A stretch of 64,000 nt of DNA from CAYWMY01 sp046352935 (GTDB taxonomy: Bacteria; Pseudomonadota; Gammaproteobacteria; Steroidobacterales; Steroidobacteraceae), in contig JAXMGR010000008.1 in NCBI GenBank assembly GCA_046352935.1, forward strand, positions 121,924-185,923, given 5' to 3'. Positions 44,640 through 52,428 of the stretch are shown in pieces. A program made the translations under genes and the position numbers. The notes beneath the pieces are model-generated. The model saw only the letters and a program-made list of their open reading frames with translations. It searched no databases and had not been told where the DNA came from. The first letter of the stretch is position 1, and each line of letters begins with the position of its first letter.

Positions 44640-45419
44640 TCAGCGCCCCGTGTAGACCGGCTTGCGCTTCTCGGCGAAGGCTCGCGGGCCCTCGCGGGCG
44701 TCCGCGGAGGCGAACACGCGCGCCGACATCGTCTTCTCCAGCACGAAGGCCGGCTCGTTGTTGAGCGCCCGCACGGCGATCTCCTTCGCGGTGCGCACGG
44801 CGAGCGGGCCGTTCTGGCAGATCTTCTCCGCCATCGCGAGCGCCTCGTTCATGAGCTCCGCCGCCGGCACCACTTTGTTGATCAGCCCCACCTCGAAGGC
44901 ACGCCGGGCATCGAGGGTCTTTCCGGTCAGCAGCATTTCCATCGCGACCGCCCAGGGAATCTGCTGCGGCAGACGCACATGCGAGCCGCCGGCCGGCACC
45001 ACCGCCCAGCGCACCTCGGTCAGGCCGAAGCTCGCGTGATCGGCGGCGATGCGGATGTCGGTGCCGAGCATGAACTCCAGACCGCCCGCGACGCAGATGC
45101 CGTTCACCGCGGTGATGATCGGCTTGTAGACCTTGTGGAACGGCCGGGTCGCCGGGTCGTCATAGCCCATGTCGTCGCCCTCGTTGAGCGCCGGCAGCGC
45201 GGTCTTCAGATCGAGGCCCGTGCAGAAGGCACGGTCCCCGGCAGCAGTGAGGATCGCCACCCACAGCTCCGGGTCGCTGTTGAAATCGGCCACGGCCGCT
45301 TCCAGCGCGAGCATCATCTCCTTGGTCAGCGCGTTCATCGCCTCCGGGCGATTCAGCGTCATGATCGCGATGTGGCCACGCTTCTCGTAGCCGAAGGTCG
45401 CAGGCAGGTTCAGGGGCAT
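44640..45419 (-). CDS. Enoyl-CoA hydratase (crotonase family)
   Basis: 259 residues with both catalytic glutamates in place: NGICVAGGLEFMLGTD and ASFGLTEVRWAVVPAGG. The oxyanion motif is DRAFCTGLDL. It ends AFAEKRKPVYTGR, typical of the family. It would hydrate a 2-enoyl-CoA. Last gene of the operon from 48820, convergent with coxG. Confidence 0.92.
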   Translation of the reverse strand: MPLNLPATFGYEKRGHIAIMTLNRPEAMNALTKEMMLALEAAVADFNSDPELWVAILTAAGDRAFCTGLDLKTALPALNEGDDMGYDDPATRPFHKVYKPIITAVNGICVAGGLEFMLGTDIRIAADHASFGLTEVRWAVVPAGGSHVRLPQQIPWAVAMEMLLTGKTLDARRAFEVGLINKVVPAAELMNEALAMAEKICQNGPLAVRTAKEIAVRALNNEPAFVLEKTMSARVFASADAREGPRAFAEKRKPVYTGR

Positions 45420-45462
45420 CGATTCATCCTTCGCGGGTTCGGTGATCGGGGGCAGGCGCGGT

Positions 45463-46380
45463 TCATGTCTTGTCAGGACACGCCGTCCCGGCCTTGTCGG
45501 CTGCTGCAGCCTCGTACTCGGCCAGCAGGCGGGCGCGCGCTTCCGCCTCGCGGGCGCGCAGCGCCCAGAACCGCGGCTTGCGCTTCTCGACGAAGGCGGC
45601 GCCTCCCTCCTTCCCTTCCGGCATGTCGAACCAGTCGGGGTACATCGCCGCCGAGGTGATGCACGACTCCCGGTAGCCGTCCATCTCCTGGTCGAAGGCG
45701 GCCTTCAGCACCTCGAGACAGCCGGGGCTCAGGGCCAGCATCTCCTCGCACCAGCGGTCCACCTCGGCCTCCAGTCGGTCGAGTGGCACGACGGTATTGA
45801 CCAGACCCATCTGCAGTGCCTCGTCGGCCTTGTACTTGCGGCAGAGCATCCACATCTCGCGCGCTTTCTTGGCACCGACCACCTTCGTGAGATAGGGCAC
45901 GAAGAAGCCGTCCGCCGGCGACGACACGCGCGGACCCGCCTGGCCGAAGACGGCATTGTCGGCGGCGATGGTGAAGTCGCAGCAATAGGCCATGTGATTG
46001 TGGCCGGCGATGCAGTAGCCCTGCACCTGCGCGATGATCGGCTTGCGCGAGATGCGCATCAGCCGGTTGTGCGGATAGCGGTTGTAGAAGGCCTCGCGCA
46101 GGCCCCAGCGCTCCCAGTCGACGTCGCCGCCGGCGCCGAAGTGCCTGCCGCGCCCGGCGACGACGATCACGCCGATCGCCGGATCGTGGTTCGCGTCGTA
46201 GAAGGCGCGGAACATCTCCTCCACCGTCGTCAGGGTCAGCGTGTTCATCTTCTCCGGCTTGTCGAGCGACACCCGCGCCACGCCGCCACCGAGTTCCTGG
46301 TGATGTTTCTTCTCGTAGACGATCTCCGCGAAGCCTTCGAGACCCTCGCCCTCCACGACGCGCCACTCACTCCAGCTCAT
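45463..46380 (-). CDS. BadI/MenB-like crotonase, possible ring-opening hydrolase
   Basis: 305 residues from the ATG at 46380 with GAGGGAGG upstream. Several segments match the MenB/BadI branch: AGRGRHFGAGGDVDWE, VQGYCIAGHNHMAYCCD, NAVFGQAGPRVSSPADGF, KKAREMWMLCRKY. The hydratase glutamates are absent. BadI opens the ring of 2-ketocyclohexanecarboxyl-CoA, so a carbon-carbon hydrolase for a cyclic 1,3-diketone-like acyl-CoA is the best guess. In place of the GSxD segment of BadI it has SSPAD, so the acidic residue is displaced by one. It has an extra charged C-terminal tail of about 30 residues. Confidence 0.87.
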   Translation of the reverse strand: MSWSEWRVVEGEGLEGFAEIVYEKKHHQELGGGVARVSLDKPEKMNTLTLTTVEEMFRAFYDANHDPAIGVIVVAGRGRHFGAGGDVDWERWGLREAFYNRYPHNRLMRISRKPIIAQVQGYCIAGHNHMAYCCDFTIAADNAVFGQAGPRVSSPADGFFVPYLTKVVGAKKAREMWMLCRKYKADEALQMGLVNTVVPLDRLEAEVDRWCEEMLALSPGCLEVLKAAFDQEMDGYRESCITSAAMYPDWFDMPEGKEGGAAFVEKRKPRFWALRAREAEARARLLAEYEAAAADKAGTACPDKT

Positions 46381-46414
46381 CCCGGCCTCCCTCGGTTGCA
46401 ATCGCCCGCGCCGC

Positions 46415-47623
46415 TCAGGGAATGGCGCCCCCGGCCTTCAGGGATTCGATCTCGTCCCAGTCGTAGCCGAGCAGTTCCATCATCAGGATCTCGGTGTCCT
46501 GCCCGAGTTGCGGCCCCAGGCAGCGCAGCTCGCCCGGCGTCTTCGACAGGCGCACGGGCATGCCGCGCACATCGACCTCGCGATCGACTTCCTCGCAGTA
46601 CGTTTTCGTGAAGTAACCGTTGCGCCAGGCCTGCTCGTCACGGACCACGTCGGCGAGGTTGTTGACGGGACTGGCGCAGAGACCCTGTTCCCCGAGCGCC
46701 CGCATCAGGGACACATGATCCCGTCGCGCAGTCTGCGCCTCGATCAGCTCGATCAGCGCTTCGTTGTGTTGATGGCGGCCCGCGGCATCCTGGAAACGCC
46801 GGTCACCGGCCAGAGCCGCGGCGTCGAGCGCCCTGCACAGCGCGGCAAAGCGCGCATCGTCATTGCGCTCGCACAGGTAGATCCACTTGCCTGTCGTGGG
46901 ATAGAGGTTCCACAACGGGTTCTCCACCTGCTTGCGCGACTGCTGCAATGCGTTGTCCTCGTGCCCGGCCAGATAGGCCTGGAGATGCGGCGCGGCGAGA
47001 AACAGCTGGGCGCCGTACAGCGAGGCGTCGACCTCCTGGCCACGGCCGGTGCGCTGCCGCTGGAAGAGCGCGAGCATGATGCCGAGCGCCGACATGATGC
47101 CGCCGAAAGCATCGCCGGAGCCCATGCCCATGTAGATCGGCGGCTGCCCGGGCTCACCCAGGCGCGCCATGATCCCCGTGAGGGCCTGCACGGTCATGTC
47201 GAAGGACGGCTTGGTGGCGGTGCTGAAGCGGCCGTAACCCGTGTTGGTCGCATAGACCAGGCGGGGATTGCGCGCCGAGAGCTTCTCGTAGGAGAGATTC
47301 CAGGCGGCCAGCAGTTCGGGTGACAGATTGGAGAGGAAGACGTCCGACTTCTCCACGAGGCGATACAGGATCTCCTGCCCTGCGGGCTTCTTGAGATCGA
47401 TCGCCATGCTCTTCTTGTTGCGGTTGATGACCAGGAAATACTGGTTCCAGTCGCCCACCTCCAGCGACTTGATGCTGCGCACGCCCCGCCCCTGGTCCCC
47501 ACCCTGCGGCCGTTCGACCTTGATGACATCGGCGCCGAAGTCGGCGAGATGCTGGGCCGCCACCGGTCCCTGGAACCAGACCGTGAGGTCGACGACCCGG
47601 ATGCCTTCAAGTGCCCTGGCCAT
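46415..47623 (-). CDS. Family III (CaiB/BaiF) CoA-transferase
   Basis: 402 residues. LEGIRVVDLTVWFQGPVAAQ and FGADVIKVERPQGGD mark the family, and NRNKKSMAIDLKKP the CoA loop. The catalytic-Asp segment reads EVDASLYGAQLFL: Gly instead of Asp. This variant is shared with the adjacent 47636 gene and also occurs in other members of the family. It lies 12 bases after that gene's... upstream partner stop, so the two are probably made together. Confidence 0.88.
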   Translation of the reverse strand: MARALEGIRVVDLTVWFQGPVAAQHLADFGADVIKVERPQGGDQGRGVRSIKSLEVGDWNQYFLVINRNKKSMAIDLKKPAGQEILYRLVEKSDVFLSNLSPELLAAWNLSYEKLSARNPRLVYATNTGYGRFSTATKPSFDMTVQALTGIMARLGEPGQPPIYMGMGSGDAFGGIMSALGIMLALFQRQRTGRGQEVDASLYGAQLFLAAPHLQAYLAGHEDNALQQSRKQVENPLWNLYPTTGKWIYLCERNDDARFAALCRALDAAALAGDRRFQDAAGRHQHNEALIELIEAQTARRDHVSLMRALGEQGLCASPVNNLADVVRDEQAWRNGYFTKTYCEEVDREVDVRGMPVRLSKTPGELRCLGPQLGQDTEILMMELLGYDWDEIESLKAGGAIP

Positions 47624-47635
47624 GCCGTTCTCCTT

Positions 47636-48820
47636 TCACGCCACGACGCCGGTGACCGTCATCTGGTGGATGGTGTCGACCGGATAGCCGAGCAGTTCGT
47701 GCAGCACCTGGCCGGTGTGCTGCCCGCGACAGGGCGCCAGCCGCTCGAGTCGCGCGGTGCTGTCACTCATGAAGATCGGGAAGCCCAGGCTCTTCACCCG
47801 GCCGAAGCTCGGGTGATCGAGATGCAGGATGTAGCGGTTGGCGACCACCTGCGGATCGCCCGCGGGGAAATCGAAGCGTTCGATCACGTCCGCGGACATC
47901 TGGTGGTCCATGAAGACCTGGCGCCAGTGGCTCCCGGGCTGCTTCGCGAACGCTGCCTCCAGAGCCTCGATGAGGACCAGGCGGTTGATGCGGGTGCGCT
48001 TCTCGTGCGTGTCGAAACGCGGATCGTCGGTCGCGAGGCCGACCATCTTCGAGAACACGGGCCACCAGCGGTCGGTGTCGGGCATGGTCAGGGTCACCCA
48101 GCGACCGTCCGCGCTCGGATACAGCGACCCGGACATCGGATTGGAGACATCGAGGCGGGAGATGGGATTCAGCAGGCGGTCGCCCTTGCCGATCGCGAGG
48201 AAGGCCTGCAGGTCGAGGGCCGCACCGTACATGTTGGCGCCGAACAGCGAGACGTCGACCTGCTGTCCTTCGCCGGAGGCGAGTCGATGGAACAGCGCCG
48301 TCACCACGCCGAAGGCGAGCATCACCGAGGCGTGCATCGCGCCGGCGCCCGTGTAGACCGGCGGCTGTCCCGGCTGCGGCAGGATCGGCATCATGCCGGT
48401 GCGGGCCGCGGCCAGTTCATCGATGGGCGGCAGGCCCGCGTCCGGGCCCTCGGGGCCGAAACCGGACAGGCGGCCGAAGACGATCCGGGGACACACCGCA
48501 GAGGCGCCGGCGTAATCGAGACCGAGCGCGGCCAGTTCCTCGACCGCGAGATCCGTGACGATCGCGTCGGCGCGCGCCGCCAGTTCCCGCAGCAGTTGCC
48601 GGCCACGATCGCTGCCTGCGTCGACGGCCAGGCTCTCCTTGTTGCGGTGGATGAGGTCGGCCTCGTGGTTCCACTCACCGCGCGGGGGGCCTGCCTCGCC
48701 CGGCAGTAACTCGACCCGGATGACGCGTGCACCGAAATCGGCGAGCAACGCGGCGGACAGCGAGGCGCAGTACTGGCGCGTCAGATCGAGCACGACCACG
48801 TCGTCAAGGGCGCGGCTCAT
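47636..48820 (-). CDS. Family III (CaiB/BaiF) CoA-transferase
   Basis: 394 residues from the ATG at 48820 with AGGAG at ideal distance. It has LDDVVVLDLTRQYCASLSAA, FGARVIRVELLPGE and HRNKESLAVDAG. The catalytic segment is QVDVSLFGANMYG, again Gly for Asp. It heads the operon and has dyad site 5 centred 91 bases upstream. Adjacent to 46415, it could form a heteromer. Confidence 0.9.
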   Translation of the reverse strand: MSRALDDVVVLDLTRQYCASLSAALLADFGARVIRVELLPGEAGPPRGEWNHEADLIHRNKESLAVDAGSDRGRQLLRELAARADAIVTDLAVEELAALGLDYAGASAVCPRIVFGRLSGFGPEGPDAGLPPIDELAAARTGMMPILPQPGQPPVYTGAGAMHASVMLAFGVVTALFHRLASGEGQQVDVSLFGANMYGAALDLQAFLAIGKGDRLLNPISRLDVSNPMSGSLYPSADGRWVTLTMPDTDRWWPVFSKMVGLATDDPRFDTHEKRTRINRLVLIEALEAAFAKQPGSHWRQVFMDHQMSADVIERFDFPAGDPQVVANRYILHLDHPSFGRVKSLGFPIFMSDSTARLERLAPCRGQHTGQVLHELLGYPVDTIHQMTVTGVVA

Positions 48821-48903
48821 GGAGACTCCTGTCGACATCCTCTTCGCGACGGGGACACACCCGCGCGGCTCCGGGATCATTGCATCGGCCCCGGGGACGG
48901 CCA

Positions 48904-48919
48904 TCCCGCATTCGGACTA
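48904..48919. promoter_or_regulatory. Dyad site 5: TCCCGCATTCGGACTA
   Basis: On the minus strand TAGTCC-GAAT-GCGGGA: an exact first arm and a poor second arm. It lies 91 bases upstream of the CoA-transferase start at 48820 and downstream of the EtfD-like gene, so it can only serve the transferase operon. Confidence 0.45.
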
Positions 48920-48983
48920 TGAACGGTTCACGAGCGCCCGGTGAGGCGCAGTGCAGCGCCCTGCCGGGTGATCCGTCCGCGGT

Positions 48984-50924
48984 TCAGGCCGCTGGCAGCT
49001 TCTCTGCCACGAGTTCGGCGATGTCGTAGACCTTGCGCTCCTCGCTGTGCCTGCCGGCGCTCGAAGTCAGCATGAGCAGGCAGAACGAGCACGACGTGGC
49101 GATCCGGTCCGCACCGGTGGCGAAGGCTTCCGCGGCGCGCACGTCGCTGATGCGCGCATGGCCGCCCTTGCCGCCCCAGTAGTTGCCGCCACCGGCGCCG
49201 CAGCAGAAGCTCTCCTTGCGGTTGCGCGGCATCTCGATCAACCGGCCGACGGCCGCGACCACGCTGCGCGGCTCGTCGACGATGCCGTTGTGGCGGGCCA
49301 GGTAGCAGGGATCGTGGAACACGATCTTCTCGGCGTCGTTGCGCGCGACCTTCAGCCGGCCGGCGGAGATCAGCTGGTCGATCAGCACCGCGTGCGGGAT
49401 CGTCTGCCAGTCGCCACCGAGTTCGGGATAGTAGCGGTCGAAGCTGTTGAAGCAGTGGGCGCAGACCGTGATGACCTTGCGCACCTTCATCTCGTGGAAC
49501 GCCTCGATGTTCGCGGTCGCGATCTCGTGGAACTGCATCTCGTTGCCCATCATCTTGGCCGGATCGCCGGTGCAGCGCGGCTCCTCCAGGATGCCGTAGG
49601 AGACCTGGGCGGCATCGAGTATCCGGACCATTGCGCGGGCGACCTGCTGGGCGCGCTCCTCGTAGGCCACCGAGCAGCCGATCCAGAGCAGGTACTCGCT
49701 CGCGTCCGGGTCGTACACGGGCACCTCGAGCCCGCGGCGCCAGTCGTCGGGATTGGCGGCGGTACCGACGAAGGGATGCCCGCGCGCCTCGAGATTGCGG
49801 TTCGCGGCCGCCATGGTGTCGGGCATCTCGGAACGATCCATGACGAAATGCCGGCGGAATTCCAGGATCGCCTCCGCCGGGCTGTTGCTCACGGGGCATT
49901 CCTCGACGCAGGCACCGCAGCTGGTGCAGTCGAAGATCGCCTCACGGCCCAGTTCGTCGATGAGGCCCGCATCGTCCGTTCGCCCCTGCTCGAGGTATCC
50001 GGCGCAGGTGAGCATCACGCGCTTCGGCGACAGCGCCTTGCCGGTCTGCGCGGCCGGGCAGGCCTCATGGCAGCGGCCGCAGCCGACGCAGGCCGAGAAA
50101 TCGAGCAGCGTCTTCCCCCGCAGGTCCGACAGCTTCGCGGCGCCCAGCACCAGGTCCTTCTCGTCCGCCTCGAAGTCGATCGGCCGCAGGTTGATCCCGG
50201 ACCGCCGGTGCGCGAGCGCGGCATTCGCCGGCCCCAGCACCAGATGCGACAAGGGGGTGTACGCAAACACGGCCAGGAAAACGAGGCCCAGCAGGCCGTG
50301 CAGCCACCACGAAAGCAGATTGCCGCGAACGAGGGTCTCGATTCCCAGACCCTGGAGCCGGGATGCCAGCACCGTGCCGACGAACTCGCCGCGACTGAAC
50401 ACGGCCGGATCGGTGAGACGAAAGGCCTCGGCAGTGAAGCCGCTGACGAAGATCGCGAGCAGCAGCACCTCCATGGCCAGGAATCCACTGCGCACGCCCG
50501 CGGCAGTCAATCGCTCGGGTGGCCGCAGGCGCCGCGCCAGGAAGAACATCAGGCCGAGGAGCATGCACAGTCCGGCCACTTCACGGCCGGTCTCCATCAG
50601 CAGGAAGCCGAACCAGCCGGAATAGACGTCGAAGCCGAGGAAGGACAGCGGGAACAGGCCGTGGCCCGCGATCTCGATCAAGGCACCGAAGAACAGCAGC
50701 GCATGCGCGATGCCGGCGGCCGGACGATTGAACAGGCGCGACAGCAGCAGGCCGCGCATCCCGAGCGCGTGCCAGTTGAGCCCGGCGGCCGGATCGGGCC
50801 GACCATCGGCCCGGCCCGCCACGACCCGTTTCCGGATCCGCGCGAGGCCCGCGACCAGGAACGCGACGGCGCCGCAGAGCAGTGCGGCGAGAATGACGTA
50901 ATTGACGGCGGGAATGGAATACAT
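48984..50924 (-). CDS. EtfD-like membrane Fe-S oxidoreductase (ETF:quinone reductase type)
   Basis: 646 residues from the ATG at 50924; the longer frame upstream has no homology. The N-terminal 235 residues hold about six membrane segments (first at 8-29), like the NarI gamma-type haem b domain. Then come two 4Fe-4S motifs, CVGCGRCHEACP (279-290) and CTSCGACVEECP (333-344). The C-terminal half carries CCG-type cysteine-rich domains (CSVAYEERAQ; CCGAGGGNYW). This layout is that of the actinobacterial EtfD (Rv0338c-type), proposed to pass electrons from ETF to quinone. It would connect the dehydrogenases to the respiratory chain. Confidence 0.9.
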   Translation of the reverse strand: MYSIPAVNYVILAALLCGAVAFLVAGLARIRKRVVAGRADGRPDPAAGLNWHALGMRGLLLSRLFNRPAAGIAHALLFFGALIEIAGHGLFPLSFLGFDVYSGWFGFLLMETGREVAGLCMLLGLMFFLARRLRPPERLTAAGVRSGFLAMEVLLLAIFVSGFTAEAFRLTDPAVFSRGEFVGTVLASRLQGLGIETLVRGNLLSWWLHGLLGLVFLAVFAYTPLSHLVLGPANAALAHRRSGINLRPIDFEADEKDLVLGAAKLSDLRGKTLLDFSACVGCGRCHEACPAAQTGKALSPKRVMLTCAGYLEQGRTDDAGLIDELGREAIFDCTSCGACVEECPVSNSPAEAILEFRRHFVMDRSEMPDTMAAANRNLEARGHPFVGTAANPDDWRRGLEVPVYDPDASEYLLWIGCSVAYEERAQQVARAMVRILDAAQVSYGILEEPRCTGDPAKMMGNEMQFHEIATANIEAFHEMKVRKVITVCAHCFNSFDRYYPELGGDWQTIPHAVLIDQLISAGRLKVARNDAEKIVFHDPCYLARHNGIVDEPRSVVAAVGRLIEMPRNRKESFCCGAGGGNYWGGKGGHARISDVRAAEAFATGADRIATSCSFCLLMLTSSAGRHSEERKVYDIAELVAEKLPAA

Positions 50925-51035
50925 TGGCGCAGGCCCGTATCGATTTCGCTGTGCACGCACCGCTGGCGCGATGCCCGAACGGTAGAGACCGGCGGTGGCG
51001 CCCGCATCCTTCAAACAGCCTACAGGAGATGCCGC

Positions 51036-51938
51036 GTGAGATTCGGATTCCATCTCTTCATGGTCGATCCCGCCGAGCACCAGACGATCGCGCGCACCGC
51101 CGATGAGGCGGGCTGGGACAGCATCCAGGTGGCCGACGCGCCCTTCTTTCCGGAACAGGTCTCCGCACCCTACCCGTACACCCCGGACGGCGGGCGCTTC
51201 TGGCCGCTCGACATCCCGGTGCTCGATCCCTGGGTCGCGATCACGGCGATGGCGGTCGTCACCCGACGCATCCGCTTCCTGCCGGCCGTGCTCAGGCTCG
51301 CCGTCCGCCAGCCACTGCTGGAGGCGAAGAGCCTGTGTTCAGTGGCCGCAGTGGCCGGCGACCGGGTCGCGCTCGGCGTCGGCCTCGCCTGGATGCCGGA
51401 GGAGTTCAAGTGGCTCGGCGTGGACATGAAGACGCGCGGGGCGCGCCAGGACGAAGCGATCCAGGTGATCCGCCTGCTGCTCCAGGGCGGCATGCAGGAA
51501 TTCCACGGCGAGCATTTCGATTTCGACCGCGTGGTCATGGCGCCGGTACCGAAGAAGCGCATCCCGATCTATGTGGGCGGCACGACGCCACCGGCGCTGC
51601 GCCGGGCTGCCCGGCTCGGAGACGGCTGGATCGGCGTCATGCACGACCTGGATCAGGTTCCGGGCGTGCTGGCCACGCTGCGCGCGCATCGACGCGAACT
51701 CGGCCGCGAGCAGGAACCGTTCGACGTGATGATGCATTGCGCGAACGCCCACACCGTCGACGACATCCGGCGACTCGAGGAGCTGGGAGTGACGGATCTG
51801 CAGGTGACGCCCTGGAGCGAGCCCGGCATCCTGGCCGAGATGGGCATCGGCGCCGTCATGCGGCAGCAGCCGCCTCTGGCGGTGAAGCTGGAGGCGATCA
51901 GGCGCTACGCGGACCGTGTGATCGCGCGGTTCGGCTAG
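51036..51938 (+). CDS. LLM-class flavin/F420-dependent oxidoreductase
   Basis: 300 residues from a GTG at 51036 with AGGAG upstream; the huge open frame before it is a shadow. It has the luciferase-like barrel with VRFGFHLFMVDPAEHQTIAR, GVGLAWMPEEFKWLGVD and PIYVGGTTPPALRRAARLGD. It is a paralogue of the gene at 57969: both share a GW..I/V...PD/AP-FFP start and SEYPY/SAPYPY. It is divergent from the EtfD-like gene and may share its regulatory region. Confidence 0.9.
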   Translation: MRFGFHLFMVDPAEHQTIARTADEAGWDSIQVADAPFFPEQVSAPYPYTPDGGRFWPLDIPVLDPWVAITAMAVVTRRIRFLPAVLRLAVRQPLLEAKSLCSVAAVAGDRVALGVGLAWMPEEFKWLGVDMKTRGARQDEAIQVIRLLLQGGMQEFHGEHFDFDRVVMAPVPKKRIPIYVGGTTPPALRRAARLGDGWIGVMHDLDQVPGVLATLRAHRRELGREQEPFDVMMHCANAHTVDDIRRLEELGVTDLQVTPWSEPGILAEMGIGAVMRQQPPLAVKLEAIRRYADRVIARFG

Positions 51939-51977
51939 ATCACCCTGTCCGAGTCATGCCCTCGACCGGGATTTCGA

Positions 51978-52418
51978 TCACGATCCTCCGCGCCGGGAGG
52001 TTCCAGGCCCCATCGTCGCTTCCCAATCCCAGTACGCTTTGAGCGAGACGATCTTTCCCACCGCGTTCACGCGGTAGACGAAGACCCCCTCGGCGCCGAT
52101 CCCACGGCCGTCGGGCATGCGGTTGAAGATCGTGCCGATGTTCGCGATCTCGTCGCCGCAGACGATCGCCCGCTCGATCGCGAAACGAACGGCGCCCGGG
52201 GCAATGTTCGCATCCCAGAACGCACCGATCGCCGCATGCCCGCGATGGCCCTTCCCGTCCGGACAGAGGGGCGAGGGACCGACGGGGTCCTCGATCAGCG
52301 CGTCGTCCGCGAAATTCGCCAGGAAGGCCGCGCGGTCCTTCGCCTCGACGGCCTGCACGTGACGGGCGAACGCCAGCGCTGCAGGTTGGGTCTTCGATCG
52401 CCCGCTCGCGAGTGACAT
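51978..52418 (-). CDS. NTF2-like (SnoaL/ketosteroid isomerase fold) protein
   Basis: 146 residues. The cone-shaped NTF2 fold is suggested by AFARHVQAVEAKDRAAFLAN, FADDALIEDPVGPSP and RVNAVGKIVSLKAYWDWE. The fold includes ketosteroid isomerases, dehydratases and cyclases, so a role on a cyclic ketone or alcohol is possible. It follows the OYE-type gene by 10 bases. The function is not established by sequence. Confidence 0.82.
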   Translation of the reverse strand: MSLASGRSKTQPAALAFARHVQAVEAKDRAAFLANFADDALIEDPVGPSPLCPDGKGHRGHAAIGAFWDANIAPGAVRFAIERAIVCGDEIANIGTIFNRMPDGRGIGAEGVFVYRVNAVGKIVSLKAYWDWEATMGPGTSRRGGS

Positions 52419-52428
52419 CGGTCGACGC

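Noticed and set aside
49047..51035. Long N-terminal extension of the LLM gene at 51036
   Set aside because: It runs antisense through the EtfD-like gene; the GTG at 51036 has a good ribosome site and starts the conserved barrel.
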